A DNA stretch of 5,133 bases from Roseburia sp. (GTDB lineage Bacteria > Bacillota > Clostridia > Lachnospirales > Lachnospiraceae): positions 1-5,133 of the forward strand of contig JAUUNJ010000218.1 of assembly GCA_030844625.1 (NCBI GenBank), read 5' to 3'. Position 1 is the first letter of the stretch; each line of letters begins with the position of its first letter. Of this stretch, positions 1 through 5,104 are shown piece by piece. The notes under the pieces were generated by a model that saw only the letters and a list, made by a program, of their open reading frames with translations, had not been told where the DNA came from and ran no database searches. The position numbers were made by a program, and so were the translations under genes.

Positions 1-61
1 CAACATGACATTACATATAACACCTGATTCGAAATATAATTGCTTTAATATATAGTCAAAT

Positions 62-610
62 ATGTATTGTAATATAGTAAACAAATCTCTTCAGGATAAT
101 ATATTTCTACTGGGTCTGAAATTATATAAACCAAACGAAAATATGAGTCAAGAGCAATGCCTGAAATCACTTAATATTTCAAATTTTAAAATAAACAAAA
201 AGGAAATACCGATTGATCAGGATTTAATATCAATAGAAGATGTTGTACATGAAAGAGAATCCAGATATTATGATTATAAGATAAAACTTGTCAAAGATTT
301 AGGAAATGTTCCTACAAATAATATTAAATTAGAGTTTACATATTCTGTACCAATATCCGATATTTGTCAATCATTTAAAATGAGATTTCCTTGTAAACAA
401 TTGGAACACAAAATATACATAAAAAAAGATGTTTCCACTGAAGAAGCGTGGACAATAAGATCTAATGCATACAGTACATTTTATCACAGGCAGGACGATG
501 ATGAATCAAATTATAAAGTGGACCAAAATATAGATGAGGCAATAACAATAACATTTAATAAGTGGGCTTTTGCCGGAAATGGCTATTGTGTTTTCTATCA
601 AAAAAAATAA
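62..610 (+). CDS. Unrecognised beta-rich protein, possibly the 3' part of a broken gene
   Basis: A 182-residue product that I do not recognise. It has no signal peptide or membrane segment. From about residue 57 it reads as alternating polar and hydrophobic stretches typical of beta strands, with an aromatic, glycine-containing C-terminus (W168, G172, G174, Y175) that could close a beta-sandwich. The start is doubtful: there is no Shine-Dalgarno sequence before the ATG at 62 or before the next in-frame ATG at 143. The same frame is open upstream from position 2 to an in-frame TAG at 53-55, only six bases before the ATG. It may therefore be the C-terminal half of a longer protein cut by a nonsense change, or a gene coupled to one ending at 55. 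Base composition is visibly more AT-rich than the genes to the right, consistent with acquired DNA. The coding frame itself is credible; the function is unknown. Confidence 0.55.
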   Translation: MYCNIVNKSLQDNIFLLGLKLYKPNENMSQEQCLKSLNISNFKINKKEIPIDQDLISIEDVVHERESRYYDYKIKLVKDLGNVPTNNIKLEFTYSVPISDICQSFKMRFPCKQLEHKIYIKKDVSTEEAWTIRSNAYSTFYHRQDDDESNYKVDQNIDEAITITFNKWAFAGNGYCVFYQKK

Positions 611-617
611 AAAACAT

Positions 618-645
618 TTGATTTGTTTCAAAAAAGTGTTATACT
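618..645 (+). promoter_or_regulatory. Extended -10 promoter for the 14-codon ORF
   Basis: TTGATT (618-623) and TATACT (640-645) are separated by 16 bases. TG stands one base before the -10 box (637-638), making an extended -10 element. Transcription would start near 652 and give a leader of about 85 bases before the ribosome binding site at 735-741. The assignment is by consensus match only. Confidence 0.55.
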
Positions 646-677
646 AAAAAAACATATAGAAAATGTATCACTTTTTT
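630..677. repeat. Inverted repeat overlapping the promoter
   Basis: AAAAAAGTG (630-638) is matched by CACTTTTTT (669-677). ATAC (641-644) can pair with GTAT (665-668) if a two-base bulge is allowed. The left arm lies inside the promoter spacer and the right arm lies about 17-25 bases into the predicted transcript. It could be a two-arm operator, or a weak AT-rich terminator for the ORF ending at 610, since the right arm ends in six T. The choice between these is not decided by the sequence. Confidence 0.4.
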
Positions 678-750
678 AATAACTAAGCATAATATTAAAA
701 GAGAGATACTGCAATTTAACTATTAAATATATACAAGGAGGACTGAGCAC

Positions 751-795
751 ATGAAAAATATTAGACCAATTAATATGGGGGAGTTAACTTTTTAA
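751..795 (+). CDS. 14-residue peptide ORF with strong translation signals
   Basis: The ORF encodes MKNIRPINMGELTF and ends with TAA. A near-perfect ribosome binding site, AAGGAGG (735-741), lies nine bases before the ATG, the best such site on this strand in the window. A promoter (618-645) and a strong terminator (830-875) frame it, giving a predicted transcript of roughly 225 bases whose only obvious translated element is this ORF. I recognise no family. It could be a tiny functional peptide, a leader or signalling peptide, or the start of a longer gene now cut short. If one T of the run at 789-793 were removed, the frame would stay open to 899-901, but the extra part runs through the terminator hairpin, so this is probably chance. 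There is no membrane segment, and a 14-residue product is shorter than usual RiPP precursors. Confidence 0.45.
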   Translation: MKNIRPINMGELTF

Positions 796-829
796 TTTTA
801 AAATTACTCAAAATAAGAATACAGGCGCG

Positions 830-875
830 AAAATAGAACCAAACGCAATATGCCATTGCGTTTGGTTCTATTTTT
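830..875 (+). terminator. Strong intrinsic terminator with 20-bp perfect stem
   Basis: Positions 830-849 and 855-874 are exact reverse complements around a five-base loop (850-854), and the right arm ends in a run of T (871-875). It ends the short transcript carrying the 14-codon ORF, whose stop is 34 bases upstream. The left arm begins AAAA, so a weaker effect on transcription coming from the tRNA side is possible. Confidence 0.85.
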
Positions 876-897
876 ATGATTTGCTATATTACATTAT

Positions 898-929
898 ATA
901 AAAAAAGAAACCCGTTATACGGATTTCTT
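898..929 (-). terminator. Terminator of the tRNA-Gln transcript
   Basis: Read on the minus strand, an 11-bp stem (919-929 with 905-915, one G-U pair) with a three-base loop is followed by a run of T complementary to 900-906. It starts eight bases after the tRNA 3' end. No other terminator is seen between the peptidase gene and the tRNA, so it may also end read-through from the three-gene operon. Confidence 0.75.
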
Positions 930-936
930 AAAATAG

Positions 937-1008
937 CTGGCCCACAAGGATTCGAACCTTGAAATGCTGGAGTCAGAGTCCAGTGCCTTACCATTTGGCG
1001 ATGGGCCA
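937..1008 (-). tRNA. tRNA-Gln (anticodon CTG)
   Basis: The minus strand folds into a full cloverleaf of 72 bases. The acceptor stem is TGGCCCA paired with TGGGCCA, followed by discriminator G. The D arm is GCC/GGC, the anticodon stem is CTGGA/TCCAG around the loop CTCTGAC, and the T arm is CAAGG/CCTTG around TTCGAAT. The loop gives anticodon CTG (complement of 974-976), reading glutamine codon CAG. The weak U1-A72 pair is a known identity feature of glutamine tRNAs in E. coli. The 3' CCA is not encoded (G is followed by CTA), so a CCA-adding enzyme must supply it. Its 3' end faces the AT-rich left segment, the usual orientation for islands that insert at tRNA genes, but no integrase or repeated tRNA end is visible. 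Confidence 0.95.
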
Positions 1009-1027
1009 TCGTCTTGCGACAGAGAAC

Positions 1028-1056
1028 ATTCTATCACACAGTTACTCATATTGCAA
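1028..1056 (-). promoter_or_regulatory. Promoter of tRNA-Gln
   Basis: On the minus strand TTGCAA (1051-1056) and TAGAAT (1028-1033) are separated by 17 bases, with TG one base before the -10 box. Transcription would start about 12 bases upstream of the mature tRNA 5' end. The tRNA therefore has its own promoter despite lying just behind the peptidase gene on the same strand. Confidence 0.7.
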
Positions 1057-1064
1057 GTATTTTT

Positions 1065-1499
1065 TTATTTTCCAACTAATTTTCTATGATGCTTCATATT
1101 TTCAATCTTTCTTTTAATTCTTCTCAGCCAGAAAGTTCTGCAAATTTTCTTCACATACTTCATATATTGCGGATCATTGACAGAAATTTCCTGATCATCT
1201 CTATAAATTGTTTCCGTCACACCAACAATCCAATGAAACGGAACCTTTTCCCGAACAAATCTATTATCCCCACAAATTATATAATGGTTCTTCTTTACCC
1301 CTACAATCCGATGTAGCACATACTCTCCTGTTGGTCTTTTATACAATGGCAGATCATATTTCTTTAATCCCCCATCGACCGGAACAATTTTGACCATATC
1401 TGTGCGGTTTCTAAGCAACGGCATCATACTGTCGCCAACAATTGTAGAAAGATGGTATCCATTTATTTTCATTCCCTCTTCTATTGTAATCTTTTCCAT
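1065..1499 (-). CDS. S24/S26-family peptidase-like protein
   Basis: A 144-residue protein with the serine-peptidase signature GDSMMP at residues 22-27 (candidate nucleophile S24), then VLHRIVG (H63) and GDN at 77-79. This order matches signal-peptidase/LexA-type folds. In most bacterial members the base is lysine; here histidine stands at the HRI motif, as in SipW and ER-type signal peptidases. No membrane segment is present, so it is probably cytoplasmic or peripheral. The C-terminus (about 114-144) is very basic and helical. I chose the ATG at 1499: it has AGGA (1507-1510) seven bases upstream, whereas a TTG at 1505 would sit almost on that site. It is last in a three-gene operon, 12 bases after the PqqD-like gene, so a role in trimming a bound or modified peptide is inferred. 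Whether it is catalytically active is not shown. Confidence 0.85.
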   Translation of the reverse strand: MEKITIEEGMKINGYHLSTIVGDSMMPLLRNRTDMVKIVPVDGGLKKYDLPLYKRPTGEYVLHRIVGVKKNHYIICGDNRFVREKVPFHWIVGVTETIYRDDQEISVNDPQYMKYVKKICRTFWLRRIKRKIENMKHHRKLVGK

Positions 1500-1511
1500 A
1501 GACAAATCCTA

Positions 1512-1775
1512 TTATTCAATAATTCCCGGCTCTTTTAACGTGTCAATAAATGTCTTAACATCATTTTGGGCAATTTCCTCTGAAACATCATACTTTTCGA
1601 GCAAAGCCTGTACAAGATCAGACTCACTGGCATTATCCTCCATCTGCTGCCATAAAAACTCTCCTGTCTCGTTTAATTTTATCATTCCATTAAATATCTC
1701 ACTGGCTGAGCCAACAGAAACAACAACTGCCTTTCCGCTCATTTTTCTCAATACAAAGCCTTCTTTTATTTTCAT
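1512..1775 (-). CDS. PqqD-family peptide-binding protein (RiPP recognition element)
   Basis: An 87-residue protein with the PqqD pattern: an N-terminal beta region (residues 1-33), then LNETGEFLWQQM (34-45), a helical segment ending in LLEKYDVSEE, and a C-terminal DVKTFIDTLKEPGIIE helix and strand. PqqD domains are small winged-helix proteins that bind the leader of a precursor peptide and deliver it to modifying enzymes. The length is typical of the stand-alone form. The ATG follows the stop codon of the kinase-like gene with no gap, and its ribosome binding site AAGGAG (1782-1787) lies inside that gene's last codons, so the two are translationally coupled. It is placed between a kinase-like and a peptidase-like gene, suggesting that all three act on one peptide. 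No precursor is visible nearby, so the substrate is unknown. Confidence 0.88.
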   Translation of the reverse strand: MKIKEGFVLRKMSGKAVVVSVGSASEIFNGMIKLNETGEFLWQQMEDNASESDLVQALLEKYDVSEEIAQNDVKTFIDTLKEPGIIE

Positions 1776-2489
1776 TTACTTCTCCTTATTCATCACATTA
1801 TATGCCATTTCTGCTGCTTCTTCTGATATGGTACATCCCATGACATACATGGGAATCTTCTCTATTAATTTTTCTACATAGTCCAACGTTTTCATAAGAC
1901 CATCTGTGTTTCGCGGTCTGTATATCTGATTCATAATTAAATCTATGGATTCTGAAGCATCAATCCTTCTAATAGAATTTTTCTCTGCCTGATGTAAAAA
2001 ACATATTCCCGCTAGTTTAGCACGGGTATTGGTTGACAACCGGTGTTTCCCATCCCATGGTGTACCATAAGCATATATCCCATCATTCTCAAACTTTAAT
2101 AAGGGCTTATCATCATTAATCATCGTCACTTTTTCCCCAAAAAGCTGCCTCCACATTCTGGCATGAGTTGATTTGCCTGTTCCACTGGGCGCTGAAAACA
2201 TATATGCTTTACCGTTTAATTTTACCACACTTCCATGGCATAATACCACACCATAATCTATAACTTTTTCACAGAATTGCCTGTATAGTGCAATAAATTC
2301 CAAATATGATTTTGAAAACTGTACTTCCTCTTCCGTTCTTGACTGTTCATATGCCAAGTCTTCATCATTTACCCCAATATTGAATTTTGCCTGTTCACTT
2401 TCTGCAAGATAATCCACACAGCATTGGTCAAAATACTCTCCTCTTGTATAGACTCCCACCGGTATATCTGCAAACTTATATATTTTCAT
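1776..2489 (-). CDS. HprK-like P-loop serine kinase of a RiPP-type cluster
   Basis: A 237-residue protein resembling the catalytic domain of HPr kinase. It has a histidine in CHGSVV (H85), a Walker A motif APSGTGKS (100-107), an acidic INDDKP motif (124-129) in the Walker B position, and GTPWDGKHRLS (142-152). It lacks the N-terminal domain of true HprK, and its neighbours are not phosphotransferase genes, so carbon-catabolite control is unlikely. HprK-like kinases occur in some Firmicute lasso-peptide clusters, where they phosphorylate a residue of the precursor; that role is inferred here from the adjacent PqqD gene. The start is constrained by an in-frame stop 12 bases upstream. The ribosome binding site AAAGGTG (2504-2510) is weak and unusually far (14 bases). 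It is the first gene of the three-gene operon. Confidence 0.85.
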   Translation of the reverse strand: MKIYKFADIPVGVYTRGEYFDQCCVDYLAESEQAKFNIGVNDEDLAYEQSRTEEEVQFSKSYLEFIALYRQFCEKVIDYGVVLCHGSVVKLNGKAYMFSAPSGTGKSTHARMWRQLFGEKVTMINDDKPLLKFENDGIYAYGTPWDGKHRLSTNTRAKLAGICFLHQAEKNSIRRIDASESIDLIMNQIYRPRNTDGLMKTLDYVEKLIEKIPMYVMGCTISEEAAEMAYNVMNKEK

Positions 2490-2523
2490 ATGACTAAGTT
2501 ACTCACCTTTTCAATTCTTTATT

Positions 2524-2551
2524 TTTCTACTGGCAAACCATATTATTTCAA
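2524..2551 (-). promoter_or_regulatory. Candidate promoter of the three-gene operon
   Basis: In the 71-base gap after the ATPase gene, the minus strand has TTGAAA (2546-2551) and TAGAAA (2524-2529) spaced 16 bases apart. No terminator separates the ATPase gene from this point, so the trio may also be read from upstream. The -10 match is only moderate. Confidence 0.35.
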
Positions 2552-2560
2552 ATGCCTTTG

Positions 2561-3865
2561 CTATTTTTGCTGACCAGCCATATAATTTGCAAACTGTTGT
2601 GCTGTTCTGCCCGAAATACCACCATGGCTTAACTCCCATTTATTGGCCTCAGCTTTTATCTGGTCTTCCGGTAGATCTATGCCTAAGCGTCTGCATAATT
2701 CAACGGCAATCTCAAAATATTCTTTCTGTGTCGGTTTTGAGTAATTAATTGTAACACCAAATCTGTGAACCAAAGAAAGCTTTTCTTCCATTGTATCAGA
2801 CTTATGCATACCATTCTCTACCTTAATATCACTTCTGTCATTCCACGTTTCCTTAATCAGATGTCTTCTGTTGGATGTGGCATAGATCAATATATTTTCA
2901 GGCTTTGTTTCCACACCGCCTTCAATTACAGCCTTAAGAAACTTATACTCAACTTCAAAATCCTCAAAAGAAAGATCGTCCATATAAATAATAAACTTAT
3001 AATTCCTGTTTTTGATCATGGCAATAACATTAGACAAATCCTTAAACTGATGTTTGTAAATCTCAATCATCCTGAGGCCCTGATCATAATACTCATTTAT
3101 AATCGCCTTAATACTTGTAGACTTTCCGGTTCCACTATCACCAAAAAGCAGACAATTATTGCACTTCCTTCCCTGAACAAAAGCTTCCGTATTATCAATT
3201 AATTTTTTCTTTTGAATCTCATATCCTACAAGATCATCGAGCATGACTCTTTCCATATTATTGATTGCATGGAAATGTATCCCTTCATCCTTATCGCTAA
3301 TTCTAAATGCCTTGTTCAGTCCAAACATTCCAACACCATAATCTTTGTAAAACTGAGTTACACAATCAAAAAAGTCATTTTCATCTTTTGTATTCTCAAG
3401 TCTTTCGCTTAATGCCAGAACCTTTTCACTTACATTTTTATTATACATTAACTCTGTCTTGCCAATAGCCTGATAATTTCCCAGTTTTTCAAAACAGTCT
3501 ATCCCCAATTCTTTTTCCATTGCAGAGAAATCATAATCAAACAATGCTTTAAATTGTTTAAAATCATTTTTCGCAAAATAATTAACGGTTCCCTCATTAG
3601 CTCCTACTTTTTCACAAGTAAGGCTAAAAGGATTTTCGTTAGTAATCAGCAAATATGTAAGATAATTGTGCCACAAATTCCTATCAAATCCATAGTCGGT
3701 CCCAACCTCTAATATTCTTTTCACCTGATGATATATTTTCGTTATAATTTCATCTTTTTTATAATCCTCTTCTTTATATTCCCTTATTATATTACTAAGT
3801 TCCATCAGAATTGAATTTTTAGGCAAATCACCATAAATCAATAATTTTGACACTATATTATACAT
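2561..3865 (-). CDS. DUF815-family AAA+ ATPase
   Basis: A 434-residue protein. The N-terminal half (about 1-210) is largely helical and I cannot assign it a function. The C-terminal half is an AAA+ module: Walker A GDSGTGKST (242-250), Walker B FIIYMDD (291-297), sensor-1 region IYATSNRRHLI (N332), a RFG motif with candidate arginine finger R368, and SGRTAQQF with a sensor-2-like arginine (R420). The ATSNRRHL and SGR blocks are characteristic of the DUF815 family, widespread in Clostridia, whose biological role is not established to my knowledge. I chose the ATG at 3865, with AGAGG (3873-3877) seven bases upstream; an ATG at 3883 has no such site and lies at the predicted transcription start. 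It ends with TAG 71 bases before the kinase-like gene, on the same strand. A link between them is possible but not shown. Confidence 0.9.
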   Translation of the reverse strand: MYNIVSKLLIYGDLPKNSILMELSNIIREYKEEDYKKDEIITKIYHQVKRILEVGTDYGFDRNLWHNYLTYLLITNENPFSLTCEKVGANEGTVNYFAKNDFKQFKALFDYDFSAMEKELGIDCFEKLGNYQAIGKTELMYNKNVSEKVLALSERLENTKDENDFFDCVTQFYKDYGVGMFGLNKAFRISDKDEGIHFHAINNMERVMLDDLVGYEIQKKKLIDNTEAFVQGRKCNNCLLFGDSGTGKSTSIKAIINEYYDQGLRMIEIYKHQFKDLSNVIAMIKNRNYKFIIYMDDLSFEDFEVEYKFLKAVIEGGVETKPENILIYATSNRRHLIKETWNDRSDIKVENGMHKSDTMEEKLSLVHRFGVTINYSKPTQKEYFEIAVELCRRLGIDLPEDQIKAEANKWELSHGGISGRTAQQFANYMAGQQK

Positions 3866-3888
3866 ATTACCGCCTCTTTGCATTTTTA

Positions 3889-3917
3889 ATTAACATTGAA
3901 TGTTTTTATATATCCAA
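3889..3917 (-). promoter_or_regulatory. Candidate promoter of the ATPase gene, with a dyad
   Basis: On the minus strand TTGGAT (3912-3917) and GTTAAT (3889-3894) are 17 bases apart; the start of transcription would be near 3882. The spacer and -10 box contain a perfect dyad, AACATT-g-AATGTT (3892-3904), which could be an operator. Both boxes match the consensus only partly. Confidence 0.35.
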
Positions 3918-3930
3918 TTATCTTTTGTTG

Positions 3931-3959
3931 AAAAAAGACCGGCAGTGCCGGCCTTTTTT
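3931..3959 (-). terminator. Intrinsic terminator of the glycyl-radical genes
   Basis: Arms 3931-3943 and 3947-3959 form a 13-pair stem with a GC-rich core and a three-base loop, flanked by A and T runs. One position is a G-U pair when transcribed from the minus strand but an A-C mismatch from the plus strand, so it suits minus-strand transcripts best. It lies 53 bases after the stop of the glycyl-radical gene and isolates it from the ATPase gene. Confidence 0.88.
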
Positions 3960-4011
3960 CTTACAGGAACATCTGCAAATACATTTTCTTTAACAAAAAA
4001 TGTTATTTTAA

Positions 4012-4254
4012 TTACAGATTTCCGTGGAATGTTCTGCTAATAACATCATCCTGCTGTTCTTTTGTTAATTTAATGAAGTTTACAGCATATCCTGATACAC
4101 GGATTGTAAGCTGTGGATACTTCTCAGGATGCTTCTGCGCATCAAGTAATGTATCTCTCTGTAATACATTAACATTAAGATGATATCCTCCTTCTTCTGA
4201 ATAACCATCTATTAATGATACTAAATTGTCAATCTGCTTTTCGCTTGCTGCCAT
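4012..4254 (-). CDS. grcA: Stand-alone glycyl-radical domain (GrcA-like)
   Basis: An 80-residue protein made almost entirely of the C-terminal glycyl-radical domain of pyruvate formate-lyase. It has [18 protein letters not shown] (22-39), [18 protein letters not shown] (43-60) and a C-terminal [15 protein letters not shown]55 in RVSGYAV is the residue that carries the radical. E. coli GrcA (YfiD) is a longer protein that replaces the damaged C-terminus of oxygen-cleaved PFL; this one has almost no N-terminal extension. It is not a truncated PFL in place: it has its own ATG, an AGGAGG site (4263-4268) eight bases upstream, and a probable promoter. The activase gene pflA lies directly upstream on the same strand and would generate the radical. 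The PFL core is not in the window. An alternative is the small subunit of a split glycyl-radical enzyme. Confidence 0.88.
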   Translation of the reverse strand: MAASEKQIDNLVSLIDGYSEEGGYHLNVNVLQRDTLLDAQKHPEKYPQLTIRVSGYAVNFIKLTKEQQDDVISRTFHGNL

Positions 4255-4278
4255 TTTTACTACCTCCTATTAATTCTT

Positions 4279-4325
4279 TTTATAATATAGTTTAGTGATT
4301 TTACCTGCTTTCACGTGAAAATCAC
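4279..4325 (-). promoter_or_regulatory. Promoter and dyad operator region of the glycyl-radical gene
   Basis: On the minus strand two overlapping -10 candidates, TATATT (4284-4289) and TATAAA (4279-4284), have no good -35 box. A perfect 12-base palindrome TTTCACGTGAAA (4309-4320) sits about 37-43 bases upstream of the expected start, where class II activators usually bind. GTGATTTT (4295-4302) and AAAATCAC (4318-4325) form a second exact inverted repeat around part of it. Activator-dependent transcription, for example by a CRP/FNR-type regulator, is inferred; the factor is unknown. Confidence 0.5.
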
Positions 4326-4332
4326 AAGCATC

Positions 4333-4360
4333 AAAAGTGAAAATTTTATTTTTCACTTTT
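4333..4360 (-). repeat. Perfect inverted repeat across the pflA stop codon
   Basis: AAAAGTGAAAA (4333-4343) and TTTTCACTTTT (4350-4360) are exact reverse complements around a six-base loop. The repeat spans the last codons and stop of pflA. In RNA it could act as a weak terminator or 3' stabiliser, since its distal arm ends in four T but no longer run follows. As DNA it carries the same GTGA/TCAC half-sites as the nearby palindrome. Confidence 0.55.
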
Positions 4361-5104
4361 CAGTCTGGACTCTTTAAATCCCTGAAGCACGATTTTTCGT
4401 GCTGCCATCGCCATCTCTTTTGTCGCCGGCGGAGTATCCTTCAACGGATATTCCAATCCCAGCTCCTTGTACTTTGGTTTTGCCATATCATGATATGGTA
4501 GTACATCTAATGCCTTTACCATTTTTAACTGTCCAATAAAAAGACCTAACCGGTATAAATACTCTTTATTGAGCGTTATGTGTGGAACAACCACATGACG
4601 TATCCATATTGGAACACCTTTTTCATCAAGATATTTGGCAAATGCCAATATATTATCGTTTGGCTGCTTGCATAAAATTTTATGCTGTTCAGGATCAATA
4701 TGCTTAATATCCAGCATAACCAAATCGGTTACTTCTAATAATTTATCAACTTTTTTCAGATATTCCGGATTATCCGGTCTAAATGTTACACCTGATGTAT
4801 CCAGACAGGTATGAATTCCTCTCTTATGCGATTCGGTAAACAGTTCTGTAAGAAAATCTATCTGAACCATTGGTTCACCACCGGTAGCAGTGATTCCACC
4901 ATCTTTGTAGAAAAACTTCTTTTTATCATATTCTTCAAGAAGTTCATTCACAGTCATCTCTGTACCGCCAGACATTTCCCAAGTATCCGGATTGTGACAA
5001 TACGCACACCGCATTGGACATCCCTTGAAAAACACTACAAATCTTACTCCCGGTCCGTCTACCGTACCACAACTTTCAGTTGAATGAATTATTCCTGTTT
5101 TCAT
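4346..5104 (-). CDS. pflA: Pyruvate formate-lyase activating enzyme (radical SAM)
   Basis: A 252-residue radical SAM enzyme, the usual length for PflA. The cluster motif CPMRCAYC supplies C29, C33 and C36, which bind a [4Fe-4S] cluster, and the S-adenosylmethionine-binding GGEP motif is at 75-78. The N-terminus (STESCGTVDGPGVRFVVFFKGC) and the later HVVVPHIT and DVLPYHDMAKPKY segments are characteristic of PFL activases. There is no extra ferredoxin-like cluster insert of the kind seen in activases of other glycyl-radical enzymes, which supports PFL as partner. It uses SAM and a reduced flavodoxin or ferredoxin to abstract hydrogen from the target glycine in the cytoplasm. The ribosome binding site AAAGGA (5115-5120) is ten bases upstream. 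It is followed on the same strand, after 91 bases, by the small glycyl-radical gene. A pfl core gene may lie upstream beyond the window edge. Confidence 0.96.
   Translation of the reverse strand: MKTGIIHSTESCGTVDGPGVRFVVFFKGCPMRCAYCHNPDTWEMSGGTEMTVNELLEEYDKKKFFYKDGGITATGGEPMVQIDFLTELFTESHKRGIHTCLDTSGVTFRPDNPEYLKKVDKLLEVTDLVMLDIKHIDPEQHKILCKQPNDNILAFAKYLDEKGVPIWIRHVVVPHITLNKEYLYRLGLFIGQLKMVKALDVLPYHDMAKPKYKELGLEYPLKDTPPATKEMAMAARKIVLQGFKESRLKSEK

Noticed and set aside
1500..1505. TTG start at 1505 for the peptidase-like gene
   Set aside because: The AGGA site at 1507-1510 is almost adjacent to the TTG but is seven bases from the ATG at 1499.
1390..1881. A 163-codon open frame on the plus strand across the PqqD-like gene and its neighbours
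   Set aside because: It lies opposite two or three well-supported genes with family motifs, and its translation is low-complexity and family-less.
2490..2560. Terminator between the ATPase gene and the kinase-like gene
   Set aside because: Only a four-base GGCA/TGCC pairing with a long loop and no T run is present.
2765..3202. A 145-codon open frame on the plus strand inside the ATPase gene
   Set aside because: It overlaps the Walker A and B coding region of a clear AAA+ gene and shows no recognisable protein features.
3866..3883. Upstream ATG at 3883 for the ATPase gene
   Set aside because: It has no ribosome binding site and coincides with the predicted transcription start; the ATG at 3865 has AGAGG at good spacing.
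3960..4011. Small gene or RNA between the terminator and the glycyl-radical gene
   Set aside because: Only AT-rich sequence is visible, with no start codon backed by a ribosome binding site and no stable fold.
4295..4360. CRISPR-like or Rex-operator reading of the repeated GTGA/TCAC motifs
   Set aside because: The repeats are inverted and unequally spaced, with no repeat-spacer pattern, and they do not match the TTGTTAA-type Rex half-site known in Clostridia.
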